The position numbers and the translations under genes are program-made. 64,000 bases of DNA from Jaapia argillacea MUCL 33604 (taxonomy: Eukaryota; Basidiomycota; Agaricomycetes; Jaapiales; Jaapiaceae), in the NCBI GenBank assembly GCA_000697665.1, contig KL197719.1, positions 1,063,968 to 1,127,967 on the forward strand, given 5' to 3'. Every line of letters begins with the position of its first letter. The first letter of the stretch is position 1. This document shows positions 52,708-64,000 of this stretch, piece after piece. The notes beneath the pieces were generated by a model. The model saw only the letters and a list, made by a program, of their open reading frames with translations, was not told where the DNA came from and did no database searches.

Positions 52708-53452
52708 ATGTCCGCATCTAGTGTCTCCATTATCTCGACCCCACGCATCGTATGGGACTGGTATGTCCAGTATCTCGTTTTCTATGAATCCGGCTCTTGG
52801 GTGGACAAGACAGCCTCCACGTTCCGAGTCTTGGCCTTTTTACTTGTCAGCCCGTTTATGATCCTCACACTTCTGGTATGTCCATTTCCCACCCTTTCCT
52901 TCCGAAATCCAACGGGCGGGATATATGCTTCTCTAGGATGTCGCCTCGTATCTCATCGCTCGCACCCTTGGTGTCATCGACGATACCAAAGCGTCGACAA
53001 GTGATACCACCGAAAAAACCGAAGCCATGTTGAAACATAGCACCCCCACCATCCTCGTACAGGACGAGTCGTCTACCCCAGCGTCCGAATCTGAAACCAA
53101 TTTCGACCTTCGACCATCCTCCTACAATGCACACAATACCGCAGACCAACTACACATGAACGCTGCTCCCGAGGAGCCCAAAGCCTATTTCGTGACACCA
53201 ACCGAGGAGAGTATGAAGCTGTCGGGAGTCGGGGTCTTTTCTCCCGCAGCGTCCAGGTCTCCTTCACCCACGATCGAGAGGCGGACGAGGAAGATGGTTG
53301 CACCACAGACGCTGGGCAGTAAGGGAGGTCAGGATGTTTCGTGGCAGAGTTCATTGAGTTCTAGTAGTGGAGATTCCACATTTACGATGGTGGAGAGGGA
53401 GTCGAGTCCGGAGGATGCCTTCATTCTACGGAGGAACAAACGTCGTACATAG
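52708..53452 (+). CDS. Small membrane protein of unknown function
   Basis: Two exons (52708..52875 and 52937..53452) give 227 residues. N-terminal part: IISTPRIVWDWYVQYLVFYE, then a hydrophobic helix (VLAFLLVSPFMILTLL, about residues 41-56) interrupted at its end by the intron and continued as DVASYLIARTLGVID. The remainder is a polar, Ser/Thr-rich tail with SP sites and a basic end (FILRRNKRRT). It resembles a single-pass or hairpin-anchored protein with a long cytosolic tail. I do not recognise the family. The intron is well formed (GTATGT..CTCTAG) and keeps the frame. Confidence 0.72.
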
Positions 53453-53617
53453 CTGTCCGTCCGACTACATAGAGTTAGTAGATCATTTGTATTCCCTTTG
53501 TATCGATGGTTATTTCGCTTATCGAGTTTTCTTGTGGTCCATTTGCCAGACATAATCATGTACATAGAATTCAACAGGTACAGGGCATGGAATCGCGTAC
53601 AACTGCGCCTCGCCTAT

Positions 53618-55468
<1,851 letters not shown>

Positions 55469-55642
55469 CGTTGCAGTGGCGCTATGTTGCTGACTAGTTT
55501 TGAACTGTTTGGGGTCCTTGCATGTGAACCGGTACCTCCAACACCGGGTCAGCAAGATAAGATATGCCCGCAGCATACTCAGAACCATGTTCGTCGTAGG
55601 CCTCCACGGTCTCAGCGGCCTGTTCACCGCATTCCCAAGGAC

Positions 55643-57410
55643 ATGGTGATACCTTCGAGCATTTTTCTCTCCTTCACTCTCCTCTGGGCGGTTGCGCTCG
55701 CCAGCCAAGTACCGCTGAGCCCGCCTGTCAAGTTTTATTCACCATCTACAAACTTGACCTCAGCAAATCTTATTTTCAATACCCTTGCCTCTTTGCTGTT
55801 ACAGCTACCCAATACCCTGCATCCAAACGGGCATACCATCGTCCCCGCTGTTGTATCTGTCAATACCCTTCTGTACCACGCTCGGACAGATGCCCTACTT
55901 CCCCCAAACCCCGAATGGCTTGCCTTCGATCCGGAAATGTCGTATTCCATCATGGCAATGCGTCCCTGGGGAAACGTGCACATGCTAACGTATGTTGCTA
56001 AACGTGACTTGCGAGTCATGGTCTTCGATGGAATGAGTGCCCAGTTGGGGGGAACCGGGCCATTGGATACTCAAGAAGTTCTCGTTGCGAGGGAGGGAGG
56101 GGTAGTAGGGGGAAGAGGTTGGTTCGATGACTACACCAGGGCCGACAGGCTGTGCGAATGGGCTCAGGGGAAAGGGGTCGAGGGTTTCATTCGGATGAAT
56201 GCAGGTTTCGAACTCTTGTGGTGCAATTTCGACATTGGCGTCGACCTCGTCTCTCATTTGAATATCACCGCACCTGACTCGCCTCCCCCTACCAATCGCA
56301 CCTATCCTCCTCCAGCAGAATATGGATATGGTCCGGGCCGCAGAGGACCAAGGACAGGTGCTGATGATCCCCCTCCTCCCCCGCGTCGCCGTCCAACCGA
56401 CGGCCCTCCTCGCCGTTATCCCAATTTCCCCGCACCAAGTCCTTTCACTATGTCCTCCAATTTCGAGTGGTTACGTATCGCTACCCATAGATTCGAGGCA
56501 CCTCAACGCCATGTCCGGCTGATCCCATCTGGACTGGTGACTTTTTACGACCCCCAATTCACAAGTCTTCTGAGAGTACGAGACGGCGCCCGGATGTCAC
56601 AGCATCGCATTTGGATGAATATATCCACGGAGGACGCAAATCGAGCTGTGGACTTGGTGGAGGAAGTCCTGAAACGAGACGATCTCTGGGTGAGAAGTGG
56701 CCCAGATTGGACTTCCATCGCTCGAGAGATTGTTGAGCGGTGGGGGGATCGGCTGGCACAACTTCGGGATTTATTTATCGGGGAGGGGGAGGGGCACGAG
56801 CCGAGGAGAACTCTCACGCAGACGTTAGAGAATGTTCGCCTCCTCGCATATACCCTCCTCAACCCATACCTTGACACTCGGCTCCTTCCAAACTCAAGTA
56901 CATCCGACCCAAGTATCTGGCTTCCCCCTACCCTGGAACGTTGTATCTCCTCGAGGACCTTGTTCATCCCGGACGCAATTCTAACACCCCAAGACCGTCT
57001 ACTAAGGACAAGTATAGAAACTGTATTGAGCCGACTCTGTGGCTTTGCTGGCAAGCTCTTAGCTGAGTCACTGGGCCCTAGTTTTGATGACGAGGAGAAG
57101 CGGGATTATCTGACAGCCTGGAATAGGACCCTCGACGAGACATGGAATGGCTGGATTGGTCTCTCTGGGTTCGATGTGAAGAAGTGTGTGATTGGGACGT
57201 ACGTATACGTTCGTTCTCATTCCTCTGAGCATTTTCTGATGATCATTGGTACCGTTTTTGCAGAGCGTTTGCACCATTCCTATTTGGCCAATATTCTTCT
57301 TCAGGTTTGGCTGGGAGGATGGGAAACCCCGATGCGTCCGGTTTGAGGAGTTCACTCGACCACGATGGGGATCCATTCAGACTTCCATTGAATTGGAATT
57401 TGACTCTTAA
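55643..57410 (+). CDS. Secreted or ER-lumenal protein of unknown function
   Basis: Two exons (55643..57198 and 57305..57410) give 553 residues. A signal peptide is clear (IPSSIFLSFTLLWAVALAS). The body has several N-glycosylation sequons (NLTSA, NITAP, NRTYP, NISTE, NSSTS, NRTLD) and a Pro/Arg-rich loop in the middle. Blocks that look strongly conserved are YSIMAMRPWGNVHMLTYVAK, RVMVFDGMSAQLGG, FDDYTRADRLCEWAQGKGVE, FIRMNAGFELLWCNF and RHVRLIPSGLVTFYDPQFTS. I recall comparable blocks in uncharacterised proteins of other fungi but cannot name the family. The last exon was set to the acceptor at 57304, giving WEDGKPRCVRFEEFTRPRWG; an earlier acceptor gives a different, less protein-like tail to 57513. 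Confidence 0.8.
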
Positions 57411-57642
57411 TCCTGGGGTCACTAAGGGGACACTGCTTGTCTCCTCCGCGGTCCGGTTCTCATCCTTTCCAACGCCACGGCGGCCGATACACTCTATTTC
57501 GTTCCTTCCATAGGTTTGAGTTATTCTTCGGGTTTTTACAGGAATAATGAGGAATAATTTATCTGCTCAATCTCTACTCGTCGTGTGATGTGATCGTAAA
57601 GAGTCCTTCGTACACGGCCTGCGTTCGAGGAATGACATGGGC

Positions 57643-59357
57643 CTAGAAACCTCGCCTGTCATCGAATGACTCTAACTCGATCCCAGAACCAACACCAACG
57701 CCCGCACCCACACCCACACCGGCAACCTCCCATGGTCGTTGAGTTCGTTCAAGCTGGATATCAACGTCGATGACATCCTGATGCATGACGTCGTAATATT
57801 TAAGCCGGATGTTGATCAGCATTCGATTGGCCAGAATGGCGCATACGACGAAGGAGAAGCCCGTCGCCAGTTCGTTCAATGTGATCTATGATAAACGTTT
57901 CAGTAAAGTGAGACGTTTAAGCAAAATACGGCCTACCTTGTTGATGAGCCAGAGCACCTGGTTCAGAAGATATGTCCAAAACATCCTGAAAATGACTGTC
58001 AACATCAATAGTGGAGAGGCTACGAAAGGGGGAGTTACGCGACGAAGTACAGCACGGAATCTCTGGTTAGCAACACCATGATGGTCCCTCCAACTCTTGA
58101 CCTGTAGTGTTGCCAGGACTTCCACAGACTCAGACAAAGCAGGCAACTCTCAATTACCAGGATGGTGGTGAAATAATAGGAAACCCAGTGGTGGCCTGGG
58201 GGATCTCCATCGGCACAAATGAAAAGACCTGGGACGGGTTGGTTGGTTGTGTAGTGAAAGCCGTGCCCTACGAGCAAGGTTAGATGTAAAAATAAATAAG
58301 ACGACTGGACCGCGGAGCTCACCTTGCGTGCCAGGTCTATTCATACCGATGACGACAATCATTGCCGTCGCTTCCCCGACGATCAGGAGCAGGAGCACGC
58401 AGAATATGAATCTGCTCCCTTGGTACATAGCATAGAGACGGAGCTCCAGAATCACTAGTGATGAATGGATAAGCTTCGAGTGGTGCAATTGCTAAAACTT
58501 GATCGGGATGTTCACCATGTGTTGTGATAAGCTGGATCGTAGCCCCCGTGTTCTGCCAGTGGAAGAATTCGGTACCTGAGGAGTAAGACGTCAATTCCAA
58601 AACTGAAGGGGACGACTCCAAACTCACAACTAATAGGAGAAGAACAAATTCCTGGAGTCAGTAACAGACAATCAAATAGCAGTCTACATACTCCTGAGCG
58701 AAATCGTCAGGATGAGGAGAGATTAGTGATGGCGAGTTGGACACAGACTTCCAAGGATACATGTGTATTGAGATACACTGTTTGACGATTAAGATCTGGC
58801 TCAACTACACAAAATAGGGCCACACACCGAAGACGTTCGCTCTAGATTCCCAACCGAATTCAAAGGACGTCAGAATATTGTCGAAAAGCCACGTATTAGA
58901 TTCCCTGACATATTGAAACAGAGACTATAGTATCGGCTCTTTGACAAGTCAGCGAGGAGATCGCCCAGCCGGAACAAAATGTGCTCACCCATAAGAATAA
59001 CGCTTTTCCAAAGGTCCATCGTTTTTTCTGAAGAGATGCATGAATGATATGAGGGACCCAATCACCGAGAGCGCATTGTATAGACGGTTACCCAAAACAA
59101 ATTGATCTGCAATCAAATCACGATCAGGGAGATATTGAGTGGTATTAACGGCCAGATGAATATACCTCATGGTCGAGCTGGATGACTAGAGTTCATCAAT
59201 CATTGATCCTTGTGAAGTGGGTGAGGCGCTTACAATATTCGTAAGTGATCAGGGCAGCAGCTGACACTATATTGGACAAACGTCGGCTTGGGTAAATTAT
59301 GATGAAATGGATAGTTCCTAACGTTGTGTGTATCTCTCCCACTGTGCGTGCTGCCAT
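57643..59357 (-). CDS. DUF6533-type multi-pass membrane protein
   Basis: A basidiomycete-typical seven-helix-like membrane family of unknown role. Many short exons; those I can place are about 59357..59234, 59185..59166 (20 nt), 59106..59092 (15 nt), 59027..58989, and near 58950, followed by exons that run TEFFHWQNTGATIQLI, ILELRLYAMYQGSRFIFCVL, WVSYYFTTILVIESCLLCLS, FWTYLLNQVLWLINK and ELATGFSFVVCAILANRMLI. Joined, the first exons read SAAALITYEYFIQLDHEINL, then FWKKRWTFGKALFLW, which is the DUF6533 signature. The C-terminus is a cytosolic tail with a Gly/Val dipeptide run and an acidic end. Exons between 58960 and 58600 are not resolved and the start ATG at 59357 is a guess. It is distinct from a G-protein-coupled receptor by family, though of similar shape. 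Confidence 0.68.
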
Positions 59358-60609
59358 GTATCCAGAGGATTTGCGTCCAAACTCATGTCGAGGAAGATAA
59401 AAGAGAGTTAACTTTGAATGATTGTGTGCCCAAGCCCAGGGGGATGTCGTAGGTAACCCCAACAAGTCAGCGCTAGTGAGCCCCCACTATTGCGAGGTTG
59501 GCCTATTTGATCGGGGCAATTGTGGATAGGCGTTAAGAGGCCAAGTCGGAAGCGGCGTTTTCTTGACTCCCCGACAGACTTTATACGACCAACCCTCCAC
59601 TGATAGAAGTGAGCAATATAGGACAAATGAGGAGATGCGGGTGAGATTTTGATGCTTCTAGGAGGACTAGGTGCCTTGAGATATGGACATTGTCTATGTC
59701 AATTTGCTCTCCCGGAGCTTTGGGGAGCAACAAGCGAGCAGCAGGTGGGAGGTCCAACGTAAAGCTCTGGGATATCATGTGGAGCTCCAAATGAAAGTAT
59801 TTCCGAAAATAGACGTTCACCAGGTGGTAGCCCACTGGCCCTCCAGTATTTCTTAACGATACAATCCACGAAACCCTCCATCCAAATCATGGACAGAGGA
59901 AAGGGCATATGCACAATAATGCGAGAGTGTCTGAGAGCGGAGTCATCCTCAGATAAAATCCCCAATTCCTCGAACTGTCGTTCGACGATGCTAGTGGCGT
60001 CGTGGTGCCCGGTGAGAAAAGGAATCTGTAATTCCCATTTTATCTCCACCCATCGCCACTGGAGGACATGGGACCGGGGCGCGGGGCATCTCGTCAGGTG
60101 AGGAGGCTGCCGTTAACGATGCAGGTTTCGACAGTGGTCCACTCGAACTACACGGCAACTAGATAGCACCAAAGCTACGAATCTCTTTCCATCTGGTCTG
60201 AAAGATGGAGCTCTGAGATAGTCTGAGGAGAGCAGAGACTCGAATCTTTTCAGTGTAGTAAAACACTGGCACTGCGTGTGGTGATAAAATACTCGGACTC
60301 ACTCCTCGACTATTACTTGACTAGAGTTCACTGGCACATGCAGGAGTACTTCCTAGTAGCATCTCAATGCAGGGCCCATCGACAGCACGTCGAGCAGGTT
60401 GGAGAATCTTTGAAGGCAGCACGAGTCGCGGGCCGGATCGCATGATGAGCGTTTGTACCAAGTTGGCAGGTCCGATTCGACAAAGGTCAAACCGGTAACT
60501 TGCAGTGCCTTTGTCCATACGATCTTAGCACCCTCACTTCACCAGCCCCGGCTTTCCAGCAACTGAAGTGGGATAATCTCTGCCTAAACCTTCCAGTGGT
60601 CGGGGCTCA
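59358..60609. other. Mostly empty interval with one possible relic frame
   Basis: Apart from the frame described at 59699..60049 (-), no gene is supported in this 1.25 kb. It should contain the promoter of the DUF6533 gene and that of the gene at 60610. Confidence 0.45.
59699..60049 (-). CDS. Possible small hypothetical protein or fragment
   Basis: Open frame of 116 codons with protein-like composition: IKWELQIPFLTGHHDATSIV, RHSRIIVHMPFPLSMIWMEG, FVDCIVKKYWRASGLPPGER and LSFGAPHDIPELYVGPP. A second minus-strand frame (59581..59835) continues with HISRHLVLLEASKSHPHLLI and overlaps it. The two could be exons of one gene or parts of a broken one; no convincing splice pair was found. I do not recognise the sequence. 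Confidence 0.3.
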   Translation of the reverse strand: MEIKWELQIPFLTGHHDATSIVERQFEELGILSEDDSALRHSRIIVHMPFPLSMIWMEGFVDCIVKKYWRASGLPPGERLFSEILSFGAPHDIPELYVGPPTCCSLVAPQSSGRAN

Positions 60610-61507
60610 ATGGATCGAGGTGACGACCCCGATGATGTTCGCACAATAAACACGTCCAAGATTGTCAAAGTACGTTCCATACCCCAACCCTCGATCAACA
60701 CCTCGCCAACCTTCACTTTCCCCACAGTGCGAAGATCTCAAAGCTGAGAACCTTCTGATATGCGCAGACAATGGTCTACTCAAACGCGAACTCGGTAACT
60801 TCGAAAAGAACCAATACTTGAACGCGTCCAACCTTCTTGGTGCCTACATCTCTATGGCTCTCATCCGTCTCGTCCAGAAGGCGAACATCACCCAAAAGAA
60901 TGGTGACTCGTACACGAAATCCTTACCAAAGGGCTTCTGGGCGGTGCGTTCCAATCATATCAATCCTATCCTTACGCAACCTGAATCGACTCTACATTCG
61001 TTCGTCCTTGTGGATATCATCTAGTCACCCGAACTTACGATGGCGGGTCACGGACTTGAGCTTGTTGGCTGGCCTGGCGGACTGCCTCTGGCTTCCCCTC
61101 GAAACGGTTGGGCTATAGCAAAGTCTGCCGCTCTTGCCCGGATGTTATTAGAAGACTCCATCTCCATGAAACCCATCCGGGCAGCTTCACGCTCCCAGTC
61201 GTTGCGCAAGGCTGCCGCCGCGGCGTCCCCCTCGGTGCCTTCGACTAGTGCACTCTCCCGTGAACCTCGTCGTGGAGGAACCAATACGACCTCCACATCC
61301 ACGGGCAAGAAGAAACGTCTTACTGAAAAGATTGCGGGAAACAAAGACGCCGCGGTGCGAAGTGATAAGGCACAACAGGCGGAACCCTCAGCCGGACGAA
61401 AACGCAAATCTGGTGGTGAACCTGCAGAGGCAGCAGTCGAGTCCGCCCTGCGACCGCGGCCGAGGAAGAAGCCGAGGGTGGCAGAGGACAGTTGGGATCC
61501 CTTTTAG
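60610..61507 (+). CDS. Unrecognised protein, nuclear-type C-terminus
   Basis: Three exons (60610..60669, 60728..60943, 61025..61507) give 252 residues with matching phases. N-terminal part is acidic (MDRGDDPDDVRTIN), followed by a helical, coiled-coil-like block: CEDLKAENLLICADNGLLKR, then ELGNFEKNQYLNASNLLGAY and ISMALIRLVQKAN. Next LVGWPGGLPLASPRNGWAIA and a helix (AALARMLLED). The last 100 residues are disordered and very basic (TGKKKRLTEKI, GRKRKS, RPRPRKKPRV), as in nuclear proteins with bipartite localisation signals, and end in AEDSWDPF. No known domain is recognised. The short first exon and the in-frame joins argue for a real gene. Confidence 0.65.
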
Positions 61508-61813
61508 TTGGACATCGGTTTGCGATTTTCTGGGTGTGGAGTGTGCACAATAATAGCATCTGGGCTGTAATCGGGTGGGCATTTCGGGATTAATACCAAC
61601 TATTGGAATTTCTATGAATTACTTCATTGAGGGCGACGAACTCTTGAATATTGCGAGGCTGGTTTAACATTATCGCAAATCCGAGCTTCATCGAAGCTCT
61701 GATTTTGACCTATCCTTGATTCATTATGCAAGGGTATCCTGACCACTCCAATAATTCTATGGGCTACCAGCGACCGCCCCTAACCTCCCGCGGTCGAACT
61801 CATCAACGCACGC
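61508..61813. other. Spacer between convergent 3' ends
   Basis: 306 bp, A/T-richer than the coding sequence on both sides, between the stops of the unrecognised gene (+) and the BAG gene (-). Nothing else seen. Confidence 0.55.
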
Positions 61814-62700
61814 CTACCCTCTCCCTTTAACTGCCCACCACTCCCCATCCAACCTATCCAAGACCCCCTGAACCTCTCGCACTGCGTCCTTCCTCTCCTT
61901 TCTCGCTTGCTCCCACCCACCCTCAGGCGTGATCGCATCCAACTTTAACAAACTCTGCAATAACAACTCTGACAACTTTGCATGCGTCGGCTCCAACTCT
62001 GCGATGGAAGCGCGAGTTGTGTGTAGTGGTGGGGGTGGAGTGTGGAGCTGGGGAGGGGCACGAGTTGTTGGGCTGGATGATGGATGCAGATGAGCGACGG
62101 CGGGGCTGGGGGCGGTTGAGGTGGTTGTAGGAGGGGGGGTAGGGGGGAGTTGTGGAGGGTCATCGGAGGTGGGGCTGGAGAATGAGGATGCTTTGAGGAT
62201 GGACAAGAATTCGTCTACTTCCTTCGCAAGAGTGTGTTTGACACGCTCGCGCTCCATGCGGATGTGACTGATGGTGGTTTGTTCAGTACGGGGTTCCGAC
62301 GGTTTGGGTGTGGATTTGGATGAGGAGGTCGATGGCTCTGATGAGAGACTTTCGCCTCCGATGAGAGCGATTGTTGAATTAGAACGTATCTTGTACGCCG
62401 AGACTGGAACGTGGAGTCTTTAGACCAAAAAACTTTTAGAAGATAGGACGAAGAAAATCTCACTCGGAGCATTGTCGTCTTTCATCACAGCGCCGCCATG
62501 GACCAACTTGAAAGAGTGCTCCGGGAGTTGGGTATACTCTGCTACCATGTGTCGGATGACCGAAAGTTTGGTTTCAGGAGGAGGGAGATCAAAGTGCAAT
62601 CTACATTAAGTGCGTGGCAATTAGCTCTCTTGGGTTTAGAGACATGAGAGATGATTAGTTTGACGGACCTCTCCCTCCCCCATTTGACTGTAAAACTCAT
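61814..62700 (-). CDS. BAG1-like co-chaperone: ubiquitin-like plus BAG domain
   Basis: BAG proteins act as nucleotide-exchange factors for Hsp70; a ubiquitin-like domain can link them to the proteasome. Three exons: 62700..62669 (32 nt), 62600..62464 and 62403..61814; 252 residues. The N-terminal ~80 residues form a ubiquitin-like fold: MSFTVKWGRERLHFDLPPPE, TKLSVIRHMVAEYTQLPEHS, FKLVHGGAVMKDDN, then ISAYKIRSNSTIALIGG, with the usual strand-helix-strand pattern. A Ser/Pro linker follows, then the BAG domain: RMERERVKHTLAKEVDEFLS, with a Pro-rich loop, and ASIAELEPTHAKLSELLLQS, LLKLDAITPEGGWEQARKER and DAVREVQGVLDRLDGEWW. The Pro/Ser loop splits the first BAG helix from the other two. The first exon is needed to complete strand 1 of the ubiquitin-like domain. 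Confidence 0.87.
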
Positions 62701-64000
62701 CCCGTCCTTCCTCGACCCTCGGAAGAGGTTTCTTATGTGAGAATACGTTACGGGCAGTAAGATGAGGAGAACAGGGACAACTTTGTAACCATCCAAGTTC
62801 GCGCGAGACAATAAAAGTTAGATTCGGGCTCATAATCTGGAGAATCACGGCTTACCAAAGTACAAGGGAGTAACTTGACCCAGTTCAAAGTTGAATCTGG
62901 GACTTGTGGCCGATGACGGCGCGTGGTGGGCGTGTAGACCTGCCAGGGTGAGGCCAGAGAGGATGAATTCCACTTTCTAAAGGAGGCGAGAGCAAAGTGC
63001 CACTTGCCAATGCCACCTCATCGAGACTGGGACCCCGGAAATCCTATGCTTGCGCCACGCTGCCATCGGCTTCCACCAACGTAGACCAGAACCCTCGCCA
63101 TCGCCCTCTGGCTGTGCTGAACGTTTTCGGGGAGTGGCTCAGCGCTGAACTTTTTCCCTTTAGACCCTATCACCATCGTCGTGGAGTGCAAGCTGTGCAA
63201 GACATATTGCATCAAGCCATGGCTGATCTGCGTGGACATGGATGCGCATGATGCAATCGTTTCGGTGTTCGACGCTTTCATTCCAGTTAGCCTCGCTCCC
63301 CGGTCATCCGAAACATGATCTTGGCTCGCACACAGTGTCCAACCTGCTGGAACCTTCAAAGTAAAAAAGCATGATCCCTCTGACATCATACCCCTACACG
63401 AGGCGTGGCCGCTCATTCGCATTCCGCTCGCCTCCACGCAGCGAACATACTTGTCGCTGGCCTTCTCGAAATCTGTCCGATTCACCTGACTCTGTCTGCA
63501 CTGCATTGGCTGCTGTCATCTCAGTATTTGATTGTTCGAACCGCACGCCTGTCTTCGCTTAATCGAACGTGAGTACTATCGATTGCTTGTGCGGGTGATT
63601 GACCTACTCCCGACAGTGCAGATTGTGGAGTACAAGTGAAAACCTTCACCTCATTGTCGGTGATGATTGAAACTTACGAAGGGTCACGGACGCCTCGCGG
63701 AGTCTGACCTTACATCTCGAGATTTCTTCCGTTGTTGTGCTGCAGAATGTATAGTGTTTCTAGTGGACTGTGAACACCCGTTCCGACAAGATGGCTCATT
63801 TACCTTCCTTGGGCTTCGGGTCGGGTCAGATCGAAGCTCTTGATAACCATCCTCCATTGCAAGGTTATCGCGGCTGCCGGCGTACCAGCTCGTCCATCGG
63901 TACTACGCCTGACCTTCCTTCGGTTCCGTTGGAAAATATCGTGTGTCTCGCACTTGCTATAACCCGGAAGTTCTGATCGATGGTGTTGTGTTCGTCAGGG
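62701..64000. other. Unassigned right-hand end
   Basis: About 1.3 kb with conflicting open frames (62997..63251 on plus; 63018..63506 on minus, 162 codons; 63770..63976 on plus). None shows a known motif or clear splice structure. A gene may enter from the right: the plus frame near 63765-63975 reads FLVDCEHPFRQDGSFTFLGF and PPLQGYRGCRRT, but too little is visible. Confidence 0.4.

Noticed and set aside
63018-63506. 162-codon minus-strand frame at the right end
   Set aside because: No motif; a competing plus-strand frame overlaps it and neither has splice or start support.
63531-63550. TTCGAAC word resembling a tRNA B box
   Set aside because: The flanking bases do not complete the B box on either strand and no A box or cloverleaf is found at the right distance.

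Overview
The window reads as nuclear DNA of a filamentous basidiomycete, most likely a mushroom-forming Agaricomycete. Genes are split by many short introns (about 50-140 nt, GT..AG) and packed on both strands with 100-400 bp between most of them. Several families are typical of this group: an F-box protein with the basidiomycete-style N-terminus, a DUF6533-type membrane protein, a fungal CSL (RBP-J) transcription factor and a hom-type homeodomain regulator. All gene models were spliced by eye; exon ends quoted are those that keep the reading frame and family motifs intact.

Left part (1-20.4 kb): tail of the nucleolar helicase Dbp7 (+), a RING/TRAF-type zinc finger protein (+), a homeodomain transcription factor (-) with a long 5' flank, the mitotic inhibitor kinase Wee1 (-), a tandem pair of paralogous genes of an unrecognised family (+), one carrying five 32-residue internal repeats, the TFIID subunit TAF4 (-) and an F-box protein (+).

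Middle (20.4-43.8 kb): dense housekeeping block with cytosolic isoleucyl-tRNA synthetase (-) and the Golgi protein CASP/Coy1 (+) sharing a 155 bp promoter with two CACGTG boxes; TFIIH subunit Tfb1 (-) and a PHOSPHO1-like HAD phosphatase (+) sharing 106 bp; the DYRK-family kinase Yak1 (-); proteasome assembly chaperone 4 (-) and a GRF zinc-finger coiled-coil protein (+) sharing 107 bp; then a 2.8 kb gene-poor stretch and an unrecognised gene (-).

Right part (43.8-64 kb): a 4.5 kb gene-poor interval holding remains of what looks like an F-box/LRR-type gene (-); a complete CSL transcription factor (+); a small membrane protein (+); the MYST acetyltransferase Esa1 (-) head to head with a secreted/ER-lumenal protein (+); a DUF6533-type membrane protein (-); an unrecognised nuclear-type protein (+); and a BAG1-like co-chaperone with ubiquitin-like plus BAG domains (-).

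The genes do not form a single pathway; they are mostly transcription, translation, cell-cycle and protein-quality genes in ordinary fungal order. The most unusual features are the tandem repeat-bearing paralogue pair and a set of very small exons (15-22 nt) that encode functional cores: the first RING cysteines, homeodomain helix 3 and the DUF6533 signature. No mobile element, CRISPR array or RNA gene could be supported.
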